This document shows, piece after piece, positions 8,327 to 15,167 of a DNA stretch of 25,795 bases. Source of the stretch: JACZWL01 sp046756445 (GTDB lineage: Bacteria; Pseudomonadota; Gammaproteobacteria; Steroidobacterales; Woeseiaceae); NCBI GenBank assembly GCA_046756445.1, contig JBHHWI010000035.1:1-25795 (forward strand). Reading direction: 5' to 3'. Position 1 is the first letter of the stretch. Each line of letters starts with the position of its first letter. The notes under the pieces were generated by a model. It did no database searches. It saw nothing but the letters and a program-made list of their open reading frames with translations, and was not told where the DNA came from. Made by a program: the position numbers and the translations under genes.

Positions 8327-9264
8327 GCGCCGATCTCGCAATCCGGGCCCGCGGCCTCACCAAGGACTTCGGAACCCTCCGAGCCGTCGATGATCTCACC
8401 CTCGACGTCCCGCGCGCCATGATCTACGGATTTCTCGGCCCCAACGGCTCCGGAAAAACGACGACGATCCGGATGCTGTGCGGTCTCCTGACGCCATCGA
8501 ACGGCAATGCAATGGTGCTCGGCCTGGATGTTCCCGGCGACAGTGAGGCACTGAATCCGCGAATTGGTTACATGACGCAGAAATTTTCCCTGTATGGCGA
8601 TCTGACCTGTCTCGAGAACCTCCGGTTCATTGCCGACATCTACAGTTATCCGAGCGACGGCAAGGCGTCGCGAATAAGTGAACTCATCCGAAAATACGAC
8701 CTGAGTGAACAGAGAGACCAGCTCGCGGGCACCTTGAGCGGCGGCCAGAGGCAAAGACTCGCGCTGGCCTGCGCGGTTTTGCACAAGCCGCAGCTCCTGT
8801 TTCTCGACGAGCCGACGAGCGCCGTCGACCCCAAGTCCCGCCGGGATTTCTGGGCCGGCCTGTTCGAACTCGTGGAAGCCGGAACGACCATCCTCGTGTC
8901 GACGCATTACATGGACGAAGCGGAGCGCTGCCACAGACTGGCAATACTGGATAGAGGCAGGAAGGTTGCCGATGGTGCACCATCCGACCTTCAGGCGGGA
9001 ACCGGCATGGCGATCATCGAGGTGCGGGCGGAAAGCCCGGCCAGAGCGCAGGCATTGCTGAAGACGGTCCCCGTGGTCGCCAGTGTCACACAGCTCGGCC
9101 TGAAATTGCGCGTGTTGATTCCCGAAACCACGCCGGACCCGGTGTTGCTGGTAGGAAAGACGTTATCCGACCACGGGGTGCAGGCGGCCGTGGAGGCAGT
9201 GCCGGCGTCGCTGGAGGACGTTTTCGTGGCTGTGACGCAGAAAACGACCGAGACCCGGCCATGA
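8323..9264 (+). CDS. ABC transporter ATP-binding protein (ABC-2 exporter, YbhF-like)
   Basis: 313 residues, one nucleotide-binding domain, starting at GTG 8323 and overlapping the previous stop by 4 bp. All ATPase motifs are intact: Walker A GPNGSGKTT (39-47), Q-loop Gln86 in MTQK, signature LSGGQRQR (138-145), Walker B LLFLDEPTS (158-166) and the switch His195 in STHYMDEAE. The C-terminal 90 residues form the accessory domain common in ABC-2 exporters. It powers export with the permease encoded next. E. coli YbhF carries two ATPase domains; this protein has one and would need to dimerise. Confidence 0.95.
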   Translation: MSADLAIRARGLTKDFGTLRAVDDLTLDVPRAMIYGFLGPNGSGKTTTIRMLCGLLTPSNGNAMVLGLDVPGDSEALNPRIGYMTQKFSLYGDLTCLENLRFIADIYSYPSDGKASRISELIRKYDLSEQRDQLAGTLSGGQRQRLALACAVLHKPQLLFLDEPTSAVDPKSRRDFWAGLFELVEAGTTILVSTHYMDEAERCHRLAILDRGRKVADGAPSDLQAGTGMAIIEVRAESPARAQALLKTVPVVASVTQLGLKLRVLIPETTPDPVLLVGKTLSDHGVQAAVEAVPASLEDVFVAVTQKTTETRP

Positions 9265-10361
9265 AGGCGCTGGGGCGACTATCCGCAATCATGACGAAAG
9301 AGCTTCGTCAGCTGCGTCGGGACAGGCTCACGTTCGCGATGATCGTCGGAATACCCGTCATGCAGATTCTCCTGTTCGGATATGCAATCAACACGGACGT
9401 TCGGAATCTGAGGTCCGCTGTCGCCGATCAGTCCGGTACACACCTGTCCCGACAGTTCGTCGCCGACCTGAGCCAGACCCAGGTGCTCGACTTTCGGCAC
9501 GTCGTCGACACACCCGAACAAATAGAGGCGCTGCTTCGCGCGGGCAGCATATCCGCCGGCATTTACATCCCCCGGGACTTCGACCGGCGCGTCATAGATG
9601 AAAGCAGAAACGCCGCACACCTGCTGGTGGACGGCGCCGATCCCACAATCGTCGGCGTTGCCAACCGGCTCACGGCTATGGAGATCGGCTTCGATTCCGG
9701 GGCCGGACGCCCGGATTCTGCCGCCAGCCTCGAAGTCCGGCCCTATTACAACCCCGAACGTCGCTCCGCGGTCTTCGTTGTCCCGGGTCTGATCGGCATC
9801 ATCCTCACGCTGACGATGATGCTCTTCACTGCGGTCGCGATCGTTCGCGAACGTGAACACGGCAATCTGGAGCTGCTCATCAACACGCCGGTAAGCACGA
9901 TCGAACTCATGATCGGCAAGGTCGTTCCGTACATCGTGATCGGCCTCGTCCAGCTTGCGCTGATCGTTGCTGTCGGCCGGCTTCTCTTCGACGTGCCCCT
10001 GCGTGGCAGTTTCGTCGATCTCTATCTCGCGGCGTCGGTATTCATCGCCGCCAACCTGGCACTCGGCCTGTTTGTGTCGACGGTCGTCAAGACACAGTTT
10101 CAGGCGATTCAGGCAACCATCTTCATGATAATGCCGTCAATCCTGATATCCGGTTTCGTCTTCCCGTTCGACGGAATGCCCGTGATCATTCAGCACATCG
10201 GCGAGGTGCTGCCGAATACGCATTTCATTCGCCTGGCGCGGGGCATCATGCTGCGTGACGCATCGCTCGGCGAGATGGCGGGCGAGCTTCTGGTCCTGGC
10301 GGCGTTTACACTCGTCGCGATGACCGCGGCCGTGCTGAGATTCAAGAAGCGCCTAGATTGA
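9261..10361 (+). CDS. ABC-2 type transporter permease (YbhS/YbhR-like)
   Basis: 366 residues, overlapping the ATPase stop by 4 bp. Typical ABC-2 export permease: one N-terminal transmembrane helix (about 23-42, FAMIVGIPVMQILLFGYAIN), a large periplasmic domain (about 45-170), then five membrane segments including FVVPGLIGIILTLTMMLF and NLALGLFVSTVV. It carries the family motif IVREREHGNLELLINTPVS just after the second helix. Only one permease is present where E. coli ybhGFSR has two, so a homodimer is expected. Its stop overlaps the end of the convergent antiporter gene by 9 bp, leaving no room for a dedicated terminator. Confidence 0.93.
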   Translation: MKALGRLSAIMTKELRQLRRDRLTFAMIVGIPVMQILLFGYAINTDVRNLRSAVADQSGTHLSRQFVADLSQTQVLDFRHVVDTPEQIEALLRAGSISAGIYIPRDFDRRVIDESRNAAHLLVDGADPTIVGVANRLTAMEIGFDSGAGRPDSAASLEVRPYYNPERRSAVFVVPGLIGIILTLTMMLFTAVAIVREREHGNLELLINTPVSTIELMIGKVVPYIVIGLVQLALIVAVGRLLFDVPLRGSFVDLYLAASVFIAANLALGLFVSTVVKTQFQAIQATIFMIMPSILISGFVFPFDGMPVIIQHIGEVLPNTHFIRLARGIMLRDASLGEMAGELLVLAAFTLVAMTAAVLRFKKRLD

Positions 10362-11633
10362 CCTCGCCGCCGCGGCGTTGTAATAGGGCCGCCACCACCT
10401 GATCGTCAAAGGCACCGAAACGTTCAGGATGAACGCCGTCATCATCAATGTGAAAAACGCCTCGACATGCAGGATCTGGTGCTGGACATAGGCGATGTCC
10501 ATCACGACGAACGCCAGCTCCGCGCGCCCCAGCATCCCGAAGCCGATCATCAGGCTCTGGTGCCAGGTCATGCCGCCGGTGAACTTCGCGGCCAGGCCGG
10601 CCGAGGACACCTGCACGAGGATCAGCCCGACGCTCAGCGCGATGCCGTGCGGAAATACCTGCAGCAACAGTTGCCAGTCGAATATCAGCTTGGCGCCGAG
10701 ATCGACAAAGAAGACCGGCCCGATCCAGAGGAACGCGGCGTTGTCGATAATGATTTTGGTCTCCTCATATTCGCTATCGATGCGTCACGCATAGACGCTG
10801 GTCTCCTTTTTCTCGGTGATGTGAAAATACTCTTCCTTGACGATCAGGCCGGCCATGTACGCGCCCACTGCCGAATGAAAGCCGAAATAGAGGGCCGCGA
10901 GACCGACGACCAGGGCGACCAGCAGGATTACGAGGGTCGCGTAGCGCCCGTGATCGAAGGTCAGCATATGCTTGACTCCGAATCGACCGATGACCGGGAC
11001 CTTCCGGAACCAGCCGGCAGGCCTGTGTGGAAATATCCAGGCGCCGATAATCGTTACCGCAAGGAAAAACAGCGCCGCTTTGCCGCCCGTAGCCAGCAGA
11101 CCCGCTGCGCTCAGTGATTCCTGTCCTGTCGCAAGCGGCACCACAATCGCCACCGCGACAAGCGCGCCGATGTCGTCGATGACCGCAGAGGTCATAATTC
11201 TGGTCGCAACGACCGAGTTCTGCAGGCCCTCGCTGCGCAACGACACCATCGTCAGCGAAACGGCTGTGGCCGTCATGGCCAGCGCGCATAGCAGTGAGAT
11301 ATTCGGGTCGCCCCAGATATAGTCGCTGATCACGTACGCTATGGCGAACGGGCCGAGCGCGCCGAACAGGGCGATACCCCAGCTCTTTTTCACGCTTGCG
11401 ATGAAATTGTCGGTGGACTCCTCGAATCCGAGCGCGAACATGATGAAGATGATGCCGAGTTCGGAAAAGTCACGGATGAACGGTCCGCTATGTCCCGGGA
11501 GGACACCGAGATTGACCAGAAGGAATCCTATGAACAGATAGAAAAGAACCGGCGTCAGACGAGTTTTTTTTGCCGCCACCACAGCTGCAAATACGCCCGC
11601 CCAGATAATTCCCAGATGAAGTAACGGGTGCAT
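10353..11633 (-). pseudogene. CPA2-family cation/proton antiporter (KefB-like) interrupted by one in-frame TGA
   Basis: From ATG 11633 the frame encodes a CPA2 antiporter with many membrane helices (FALGFEESTDNF, MTATAVSLTMVSLR, SAVIDDIGALVAVAIVV). It stops at TGA 10785-10787 after 282 residues. The same frame continues without another stop to TAG 10353-10355, giving the rest of the family: YEETKIIIDNAAFLWIGPVF, then FFVDLGAKL, GFGMLGRAELAFVVMDIAYV and FILNVSVPLTIRWW. With the TGA read through, the product would be 426 residues and look complete for a member without a C-terminal TrkA domain. There is no frameshift, only one nonsense codon in a loop between helices. It could be a young pseudogene, a sequencing error (CGA to TGA is one transition) or leaky readthrough. 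The truncated product lacks the last helices and is unlikely to transport. Confidence 0.82.
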
Positions 11634-11704
11634 CCGCCCGGATACCCTATTCCCTTACACCCCCGATTACCGATATCCTACTACACCAAACAAGAGGTTC
11701 GAGT

Positions 11705-12313
11705 ATGGGGTCTGACTACAATTCCACGGTCTTCATCGTCGACGACGACCAGACAGTCCGCCACGCGATGGAGTTGCTGATGCGGTCCGTGGGTCTGGAC
11801 TACGAAATATTTCATTCCGCCGACGATTTTCTGGCCGGGTTTTCCGACGACAAGCCGGGCTGCCTCGTGCTCGACATTCGCATGCCCGGGATGGGTGGAC
11901 TGGAGCTTCAGGAAAAGCTGATTGAATTGGGAAGCTCGCTTCCCATTATCTTTATCACGGGTCACGGAGACGTACCCATGGCCGTCGAGGCAATGCAAAA
12001 AGGCGCGGTCGATTTCATTCAAAAACCATTCAGGGATCAAGACCTCCTGGACCGCGTCGGCGAGGCCCTGAAGACGGATCAGGACCGGCGCAGCGAGCGG
12101 GAAGCGCACGCCGAAGTGCAAGGCCGAATCAGCAAACTGACCAACCGTGAGCGTGAAGTCCTGGATCTCGTCGTCACCGGCAAGCCGAACAAGGTAATTG
12201 CCTACGAGCTCGGCGTGAGCCAGCGGACGGTAGAGATTCACCGTGCAAGAGTCATGGAAAAGATGCAGGCGCGGTCACTGGCCGACCTGGTGCGCATGCA
12301 CATGGCTGCATAG
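11705..12313 (+). CDS. FixJ-family two-component response regulator
   Basis: 202 residues. Receiver domain 7-122 with the acidic pocket DDD (13-15), phosphoacceptor Asp57 in VLDIRMPGM, Thr85 and Lys107 in QKPF. A LuxR-type helix-turn-helix follows at about 143-200 (LTNREREVLDLVVTGKPNKV, then VSQRTVEIHRARVMEKM). GHGDVPMAVEAMQKGAVDFI is characteristic of the FixJ/TtrR group, whose members often control respiration with alternative electron acceptors. AGAGG lies 8-12 bp upstream of ATG 11705. No sensor kinase is adjacent; the nearest is the hybrid kinase at 20083-22005. The gene ends 7 bp before the end of the convergent uspE-like gene. Targets unknown; control of the nitrite reductase operon is only a possibility. 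Confidence 0.94.
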   Translation: MGSDYNSTVFIVDDDQTVRHAMELLMRSVGLDYEIFHSADDFLAGFSDDKPGCLVLDIRMPGMGGLELQEKLIELGSSLPIIFITGHGDVPMAVEAMQKGAVDFIQKPFRDQDLLDRVGEALKTDQDRRSEREAHAEVQGRISKLTNREREVLDLVVTGKPNKVIAYELGVSQRTVEIHRARVMEKMQARSLADLVRMHMAA

Positions 12314-12320
12314 TCCGGGC

Positions 12321-13283
12321 TCAGGCGGCCTCGACGTTCGACATTTCCACCGGTGTTTGGAACCAGTCCGGCTTGACGATCAACAGATCGCAGGGAACGT
12401 GCTCGAGGGTCCGTTCCGCCGTCGCTCCGATGAAAAGCCGCTTCCACCGGTTTCTCGCAACGGCGCCCATCACGACAACATCTGCGTTGAGCTCCTGTGC
12501 GATAGCGGGCAATTCCTCGTGCGTCAGGCCGGCAACGAGGTGCGCGTGCCGGTCATCGAGACCATGGAACTCCGTTACGTCGCTGAAGCGCTTGTCGTGC
12601 TGTTCGTGCATCTGCTTTTCGATCTCGTCAAATGGGAGAGAGACGGGAATGTAGGCGTTAGCCGTCGCCGTTGCGACGGCGATCCTCGGATCGTACGAGT
12701 GAAACGCGTGCACGTCGCCCCCGGACTTTCCGGCAATTGATCCGGCCAGGACGAGAATCTCATCATCGAGCGCCGCGGGCTTGTCGTGTTGATTCATCGG
12801 ATCAATCGCCGCGACAAATACTGGCTTCTCCGACATCTCGTGCGGTTTGACAAGCCAAAGCGGCACCGGACAGGTGCGAATCAGGTTCCAGTCGGTATTC
12901 GTAAGCAGCGCGCGGGTCAGTGCCGAATGGTGGTGCGTGTCCTTCAATACGATATCGGCGCCGGTCGCGGCTGCATGCCGGACAATGCCCTCGTAGAGCG
13001 GGTGATCCCAGCTCGCTGCGGTGCGCAACCGCAGGCCGGATTGACGCAGCGGCTCGGCGAATCGGTCAAGACGCTTCTCGTGTCCGCTGATCACTTCGCG
13101 CCGGGCTTTTTCAAGTGAGGGTGAGTCAAAAAGGCGGTCGCCGCTGAGGTACTCATTGTAATAACAGACAAACAGTTCGAGTTCTGCGTCGACGTTACCG
13201 GCAAGCCAGGCGGCGCGACGCATTGCGGGCTGTTCGTCAGTCGTCGGATCGATAACGCACAATATTCGGGAAATCTTATGCAT
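12321..13283 (-). CDS. uspE: Universal stress protein with tandem Usp domains (UspE-like)
   Basis: 320 residues, matching UspE (about 316 in E. coli). Two Usp domains in tandem: domain 1 about 5-150 (ILCVIDPTTDEQPAMRRAAW ... ADIVLKDTHHHSALTRALL ... PLWLVKP) and domain 2 about 155-310 (PVFVAAIDPMN ... DVVVMGAVARNRWKRLFIG, then ATAERTLEHVPCDLLIVKP). Cytoplasmic; family members respond to starvation, oxidative stress and respiratory state, and in many gammaproteobacteria uspE is linked to FNR-type control. No clear TTGAT-N4-ATCAA box was found upstream. AGG lies about 8 bp before the ATG. It diverges from the DksA/TraR-type gene. Confidence 0.94.
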   Translation of the reverse strand: MHKISRILCVIDPTTDEQPAMRRAAWLAGNVDAELELFVCYYNEYLSGDRLFDSPSLEKARREVISGHEKRLDRFAEPLRQSGLRLRTAASWDHPLYEGIVRHAAATGADIVLKDTHHHSALTRALLTNTDWNLIRTCPVPLWLVKPHEMSEKPVFVAAIDPMNQHDKPAALDDEILVLAGSIAGKSGGDVHAFHSYDPRIAVATATANAYIPVSLPFDEIEKQMHEQHDKRFSDVTEFHGLDDRHAHLVAGLTHEELPAIAQELNADVVVMGAVARNRWKRLFIGATAERTLEHVPCDLLIVKPDWFQTPVEMSNVEAA

Positions 13284-13385
13284 GGTTGTACCTATGGACG
13301 CCGAGCTTCGACGTTGTCCCCTGCCTTCAATCGCTAGCGTATTGGCGCAATCGCCCGATGTTAATAAGGCGTGTTGCTTAGGCGG

Positions 13386-13510
13386 TATCGGAATTTACGT
13401 ACTGACAGTCGGAGTGGGCCCGGCACGTGCCCGGCCCGCACGTAGGTGGATTTACTGATTCCCAGACTGTCAGCCGCCCAGTCTAATGACCAGGTTACCC
13501 GAATCCGATA
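13386..13510. repeat. Nested inverted repeats upstream of the zinc-finger gene
   Basis: Three nested inverted repeats. Outer: TATCGGA (13386-13392) with TCCGATA (13504-13510). Middle: CTGACAGTC (13402-13410) with GACTGTCAG (13465-13473), 9 bp perfect and extendable by GG/CC across a bulged A. Inner: GGCC-C-GGCAC with GTGCC-C-GGCC, symmetrical about 13426/13427 with one C-C mismatch. In addition AGACTG (13464-13469) can pair with CAGTCT (13479-13484), excluding the middle stem. No T-tract follows, so it is not a standard terminator. A structured leader RNA, a small RNA or a mini-element are all possible. It lies in the divergent space between uspE and the DksA/TraR-type gene. Confidence 0.6.
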
Positions 13511-13550
13511 TTTATGGTGAATTCGGGGCGTGATCAGGAGAAACGGCGGT

Positions 13551-13913
13551 ATGGCGGACAACTGGCCCGAGGGACTTCGCGGCGAATTGCTGGAGAAGAA
13601 AGAGGAATTGACGGCGAGGCTCGAGCGCATCACAGCGAACCTGCGGCGCGGCTACGAGGCTGATTCCAAGGAAAGGGCCAAACAGCTCGAGGACAGCGAG
13701 GTCGTGGACGCGCTCGGCAACGAGGCGAGGTTGGAGCTCAAGAAGATATCCGCAGCTCTTGCGCGCATGGAGTCAGGCGAGTTCGGCATTTGTGTCGACT
13801 GCGGAATGCCGATCGAAGCGGGTCGGATCAGGGCCTACCCGTATGCACTGGAATGCATCGAGTGCGCGACGCTGGACGAACGCAGGAACGCACGCCCGGG
13901 CGCCGGTCAATAA
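13551..13913 (+). CDS. DksA/TraR-type C4 zinc-finger protein
   Basis: 120 residues from ATG 13551, which has AGGAG ten bases upstream; a GTG at 13530 would add seven residues but lies just before that ribosome binding site, so it is less likely. An N-terminal coiled coil (about 10-75, rich in Glu, Lys and Arg) is followed by a C4 zinc finger CVDC-N17-CIEC (Cys81, 84, 102, 105). This is the layout of small DksA/TraR relatives that enter the RNA polymerase secondary channel. The E. coli DksA tip motif (DxxDxA) is not clearly present, so activity may differ. The stop overlaps the end of the convergent porin gene by 7 bp. Probably a stress or growth-control regulator; its exact role is unknown. 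Confidence 0.9.
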   Translation: MADNWPEGLRGELLEKKEELTARLERITANLRRGYEADSKERAKQLEDSEVVDALGNEARLELKKISAALARMESGEFGICVDCGMPIEAGRIRAYPYALECIECATLDERRNARPGAGQ

Positions 13914-15142
13914 TTCGCAGTCAGCATGACCCAGAACTTTTTGGTGTCGGCAAAAGACGTCGCGGCCGCGTCGGCGTTAAAAAACGCGGCTTTCAGCAAC
14001 AGCCCGTAACGATTGCCGAGTTTTTTTCCGGCCGAGACGTCGAACTCGGTCCCGAAGTCACCGCTCACCGCTTCAGCAGAAAAATCATGATAGACGGCCT
14101 GGAGCTTCCAGGACGCTACCTCATACTTGACGGTCAGGTAAAAGTCGTCGACGCCCGCGTCCGGTGTCGAGAGGAACTGATCGGCCCAGCCCTGGAACGC
14201 GTGCAAGGTGGCCAGCGGCGTGCGGAATGCCATACCGGCGGACAGCGGATCGCCGCCGAGAGACTCATACGCGGCGCCGAGCGCAAGGCCGTTCCTCCCT
14301 GCCCACAGTACGCTGAGATTTGCGTAGTCGGCGTCGTAATTTACCGGATTGTCGGCCGCGTCCGACTGTGACGCGAATTCGGCAACAAAGTTTATCGAGC
14401 TGTCTCCGGAGGCGATCTTGCCGGTAAGGCGGGCACCGTAAGTCGACGTAGAGAACGCAAGAGCGTCCTCGTTGTCGATGTAGTAGACATAGGGTGTGAC
14501 CGACCAGGCATCGCTCAGTTTGATCCTGGCGTTCAGCAGATGCGTGTTGACGCTGTGATCGCCGGCCGAAACCTTGTCGCCGACAATGCGATTCACGTTT
14601 TCGATGTAACCGTAGAACAGCTCGGTATTCGCAAGGCCCGATACGGTCAGGCCGAGCCCATCGTACGTCTGCGGATTCTGGCGCCAGCCGACGTTGCCGA
14701 CGAATCGATGATTGTCCAGCAGGATTCTTTGTCGTCCAAGCCTTAGCTTCCAGTCCGCCGACGGGCTGTATTGCAGGTATAACTGATTCAGATCCGATCC
14801 CCTCGGGTCCGCCACCGTAGGGAATTGCGTCCGGCCCGGGCTCGTTCCCGCACTGCTGTTGAAATCGTTCAGGAAAACTTCGGCGACGTGATCGAACTCC
14901 GCAAAACCCGACCAGCCCTCCCAGTCTCCGGTCTCGTAGTTCAGTCGGATTCGAAGCGTCGATGCGTTAGCGTCCTCCAGCAGATTATCCTGATCGACAT
15001 GCTCGAAGCGGTACCTGAGCGCTACGTGTGCCGTCCCCGAGGTCAATGCCTGCTCAAGCGTATTTTCCTGCGCCGAAGCAACTGCGGGTAGAAGCAGGCA
15101 AGCGATCGAAAGGATTGCATTCGCGAACGTGCTGCCTTTCAT
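13907..15142 (-). CDS. Outer-membrane beta-barrel porin (alginate-export/OprD-like fold)
   Basis: 411 residues with a clear signal peptide (KGSTFANAILSIACLLLPAV, then ASA before QENTLE). The mature part alternates polar and hydrophobic residues as in a beta barrel. WKLRLGRQRILLDNHRFVGN is typical of alginate-export-type porins, and the chain ends in an aromatic residue (VMLTANY), the usual assembly signal. AAGGA lies about 8 bp before the ATG, 25 bp after the nirS stop on the same strand, so it is probably the last gene of the TonB receptor - nirS - porin transcript. Passage of nitrite or another small anion is an inference from context; the fold alone does not show the substrate. Confidence 0.85.
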   Translation of the reverse strand: MKGSTFANAILSIACLLLPAVASAQENTLEQALTSGTAHVALRYRFEHVDQDNLLEDANASTLRIRLNYETGDWEGWSGFAEFDHVAEVFLNDFNSSAGTSPGRTQFPTVADPRGSDLNQLYLQYSPSADWKLRLGRQRILLDNHRFVGNVGWRQNPQTYDGLGLTVSGLANTELFYGYIENVNRIVGDKVSAGDHSVNTHLLNARIKLSDAWSVTPYVYYIDNEDALAFSTSTYGARLTGKIASGDSSINFVAEFASQSDAADNPVNYDADYANLSVLWAGRNGLALGAAYESLGGDPLSAGMAFRTPLATLHAFQGWADQFLSTPDAGVDDFYLTVKYEVASWKLQAVYHDFSAEAVSGDFGTEFDVSAGKKLGNRYGLLLKAAFFNADAAATSFADTKKFWVMLTANY

Positions 15143-15167
15143 CTTACGATTCCTTGTGTGTTGCCGA

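Noticed and set aside
10353..10667. Separate small membrane protein gene
   Set aside because: It starts at a TTG in the middle of the antiporter fold and is in the same frame as the upstream part, so it is the C-terminal piece of the interrupted antiporter.
10785..10787. Selenocysteine codon in the antiporter
   Set aside because: No redox site is known at this loop in the family and no convincing SECIS-like element with the required position was seen; only a 5-bp stem around the codon itself.
13361..13633. Minus-strand 90-residue open frame across the nested repeats
   Set aside because: Overlaps the start of the zinc-finger gene, has no ribosome binding site and reads through the hairpin region without any family feature.
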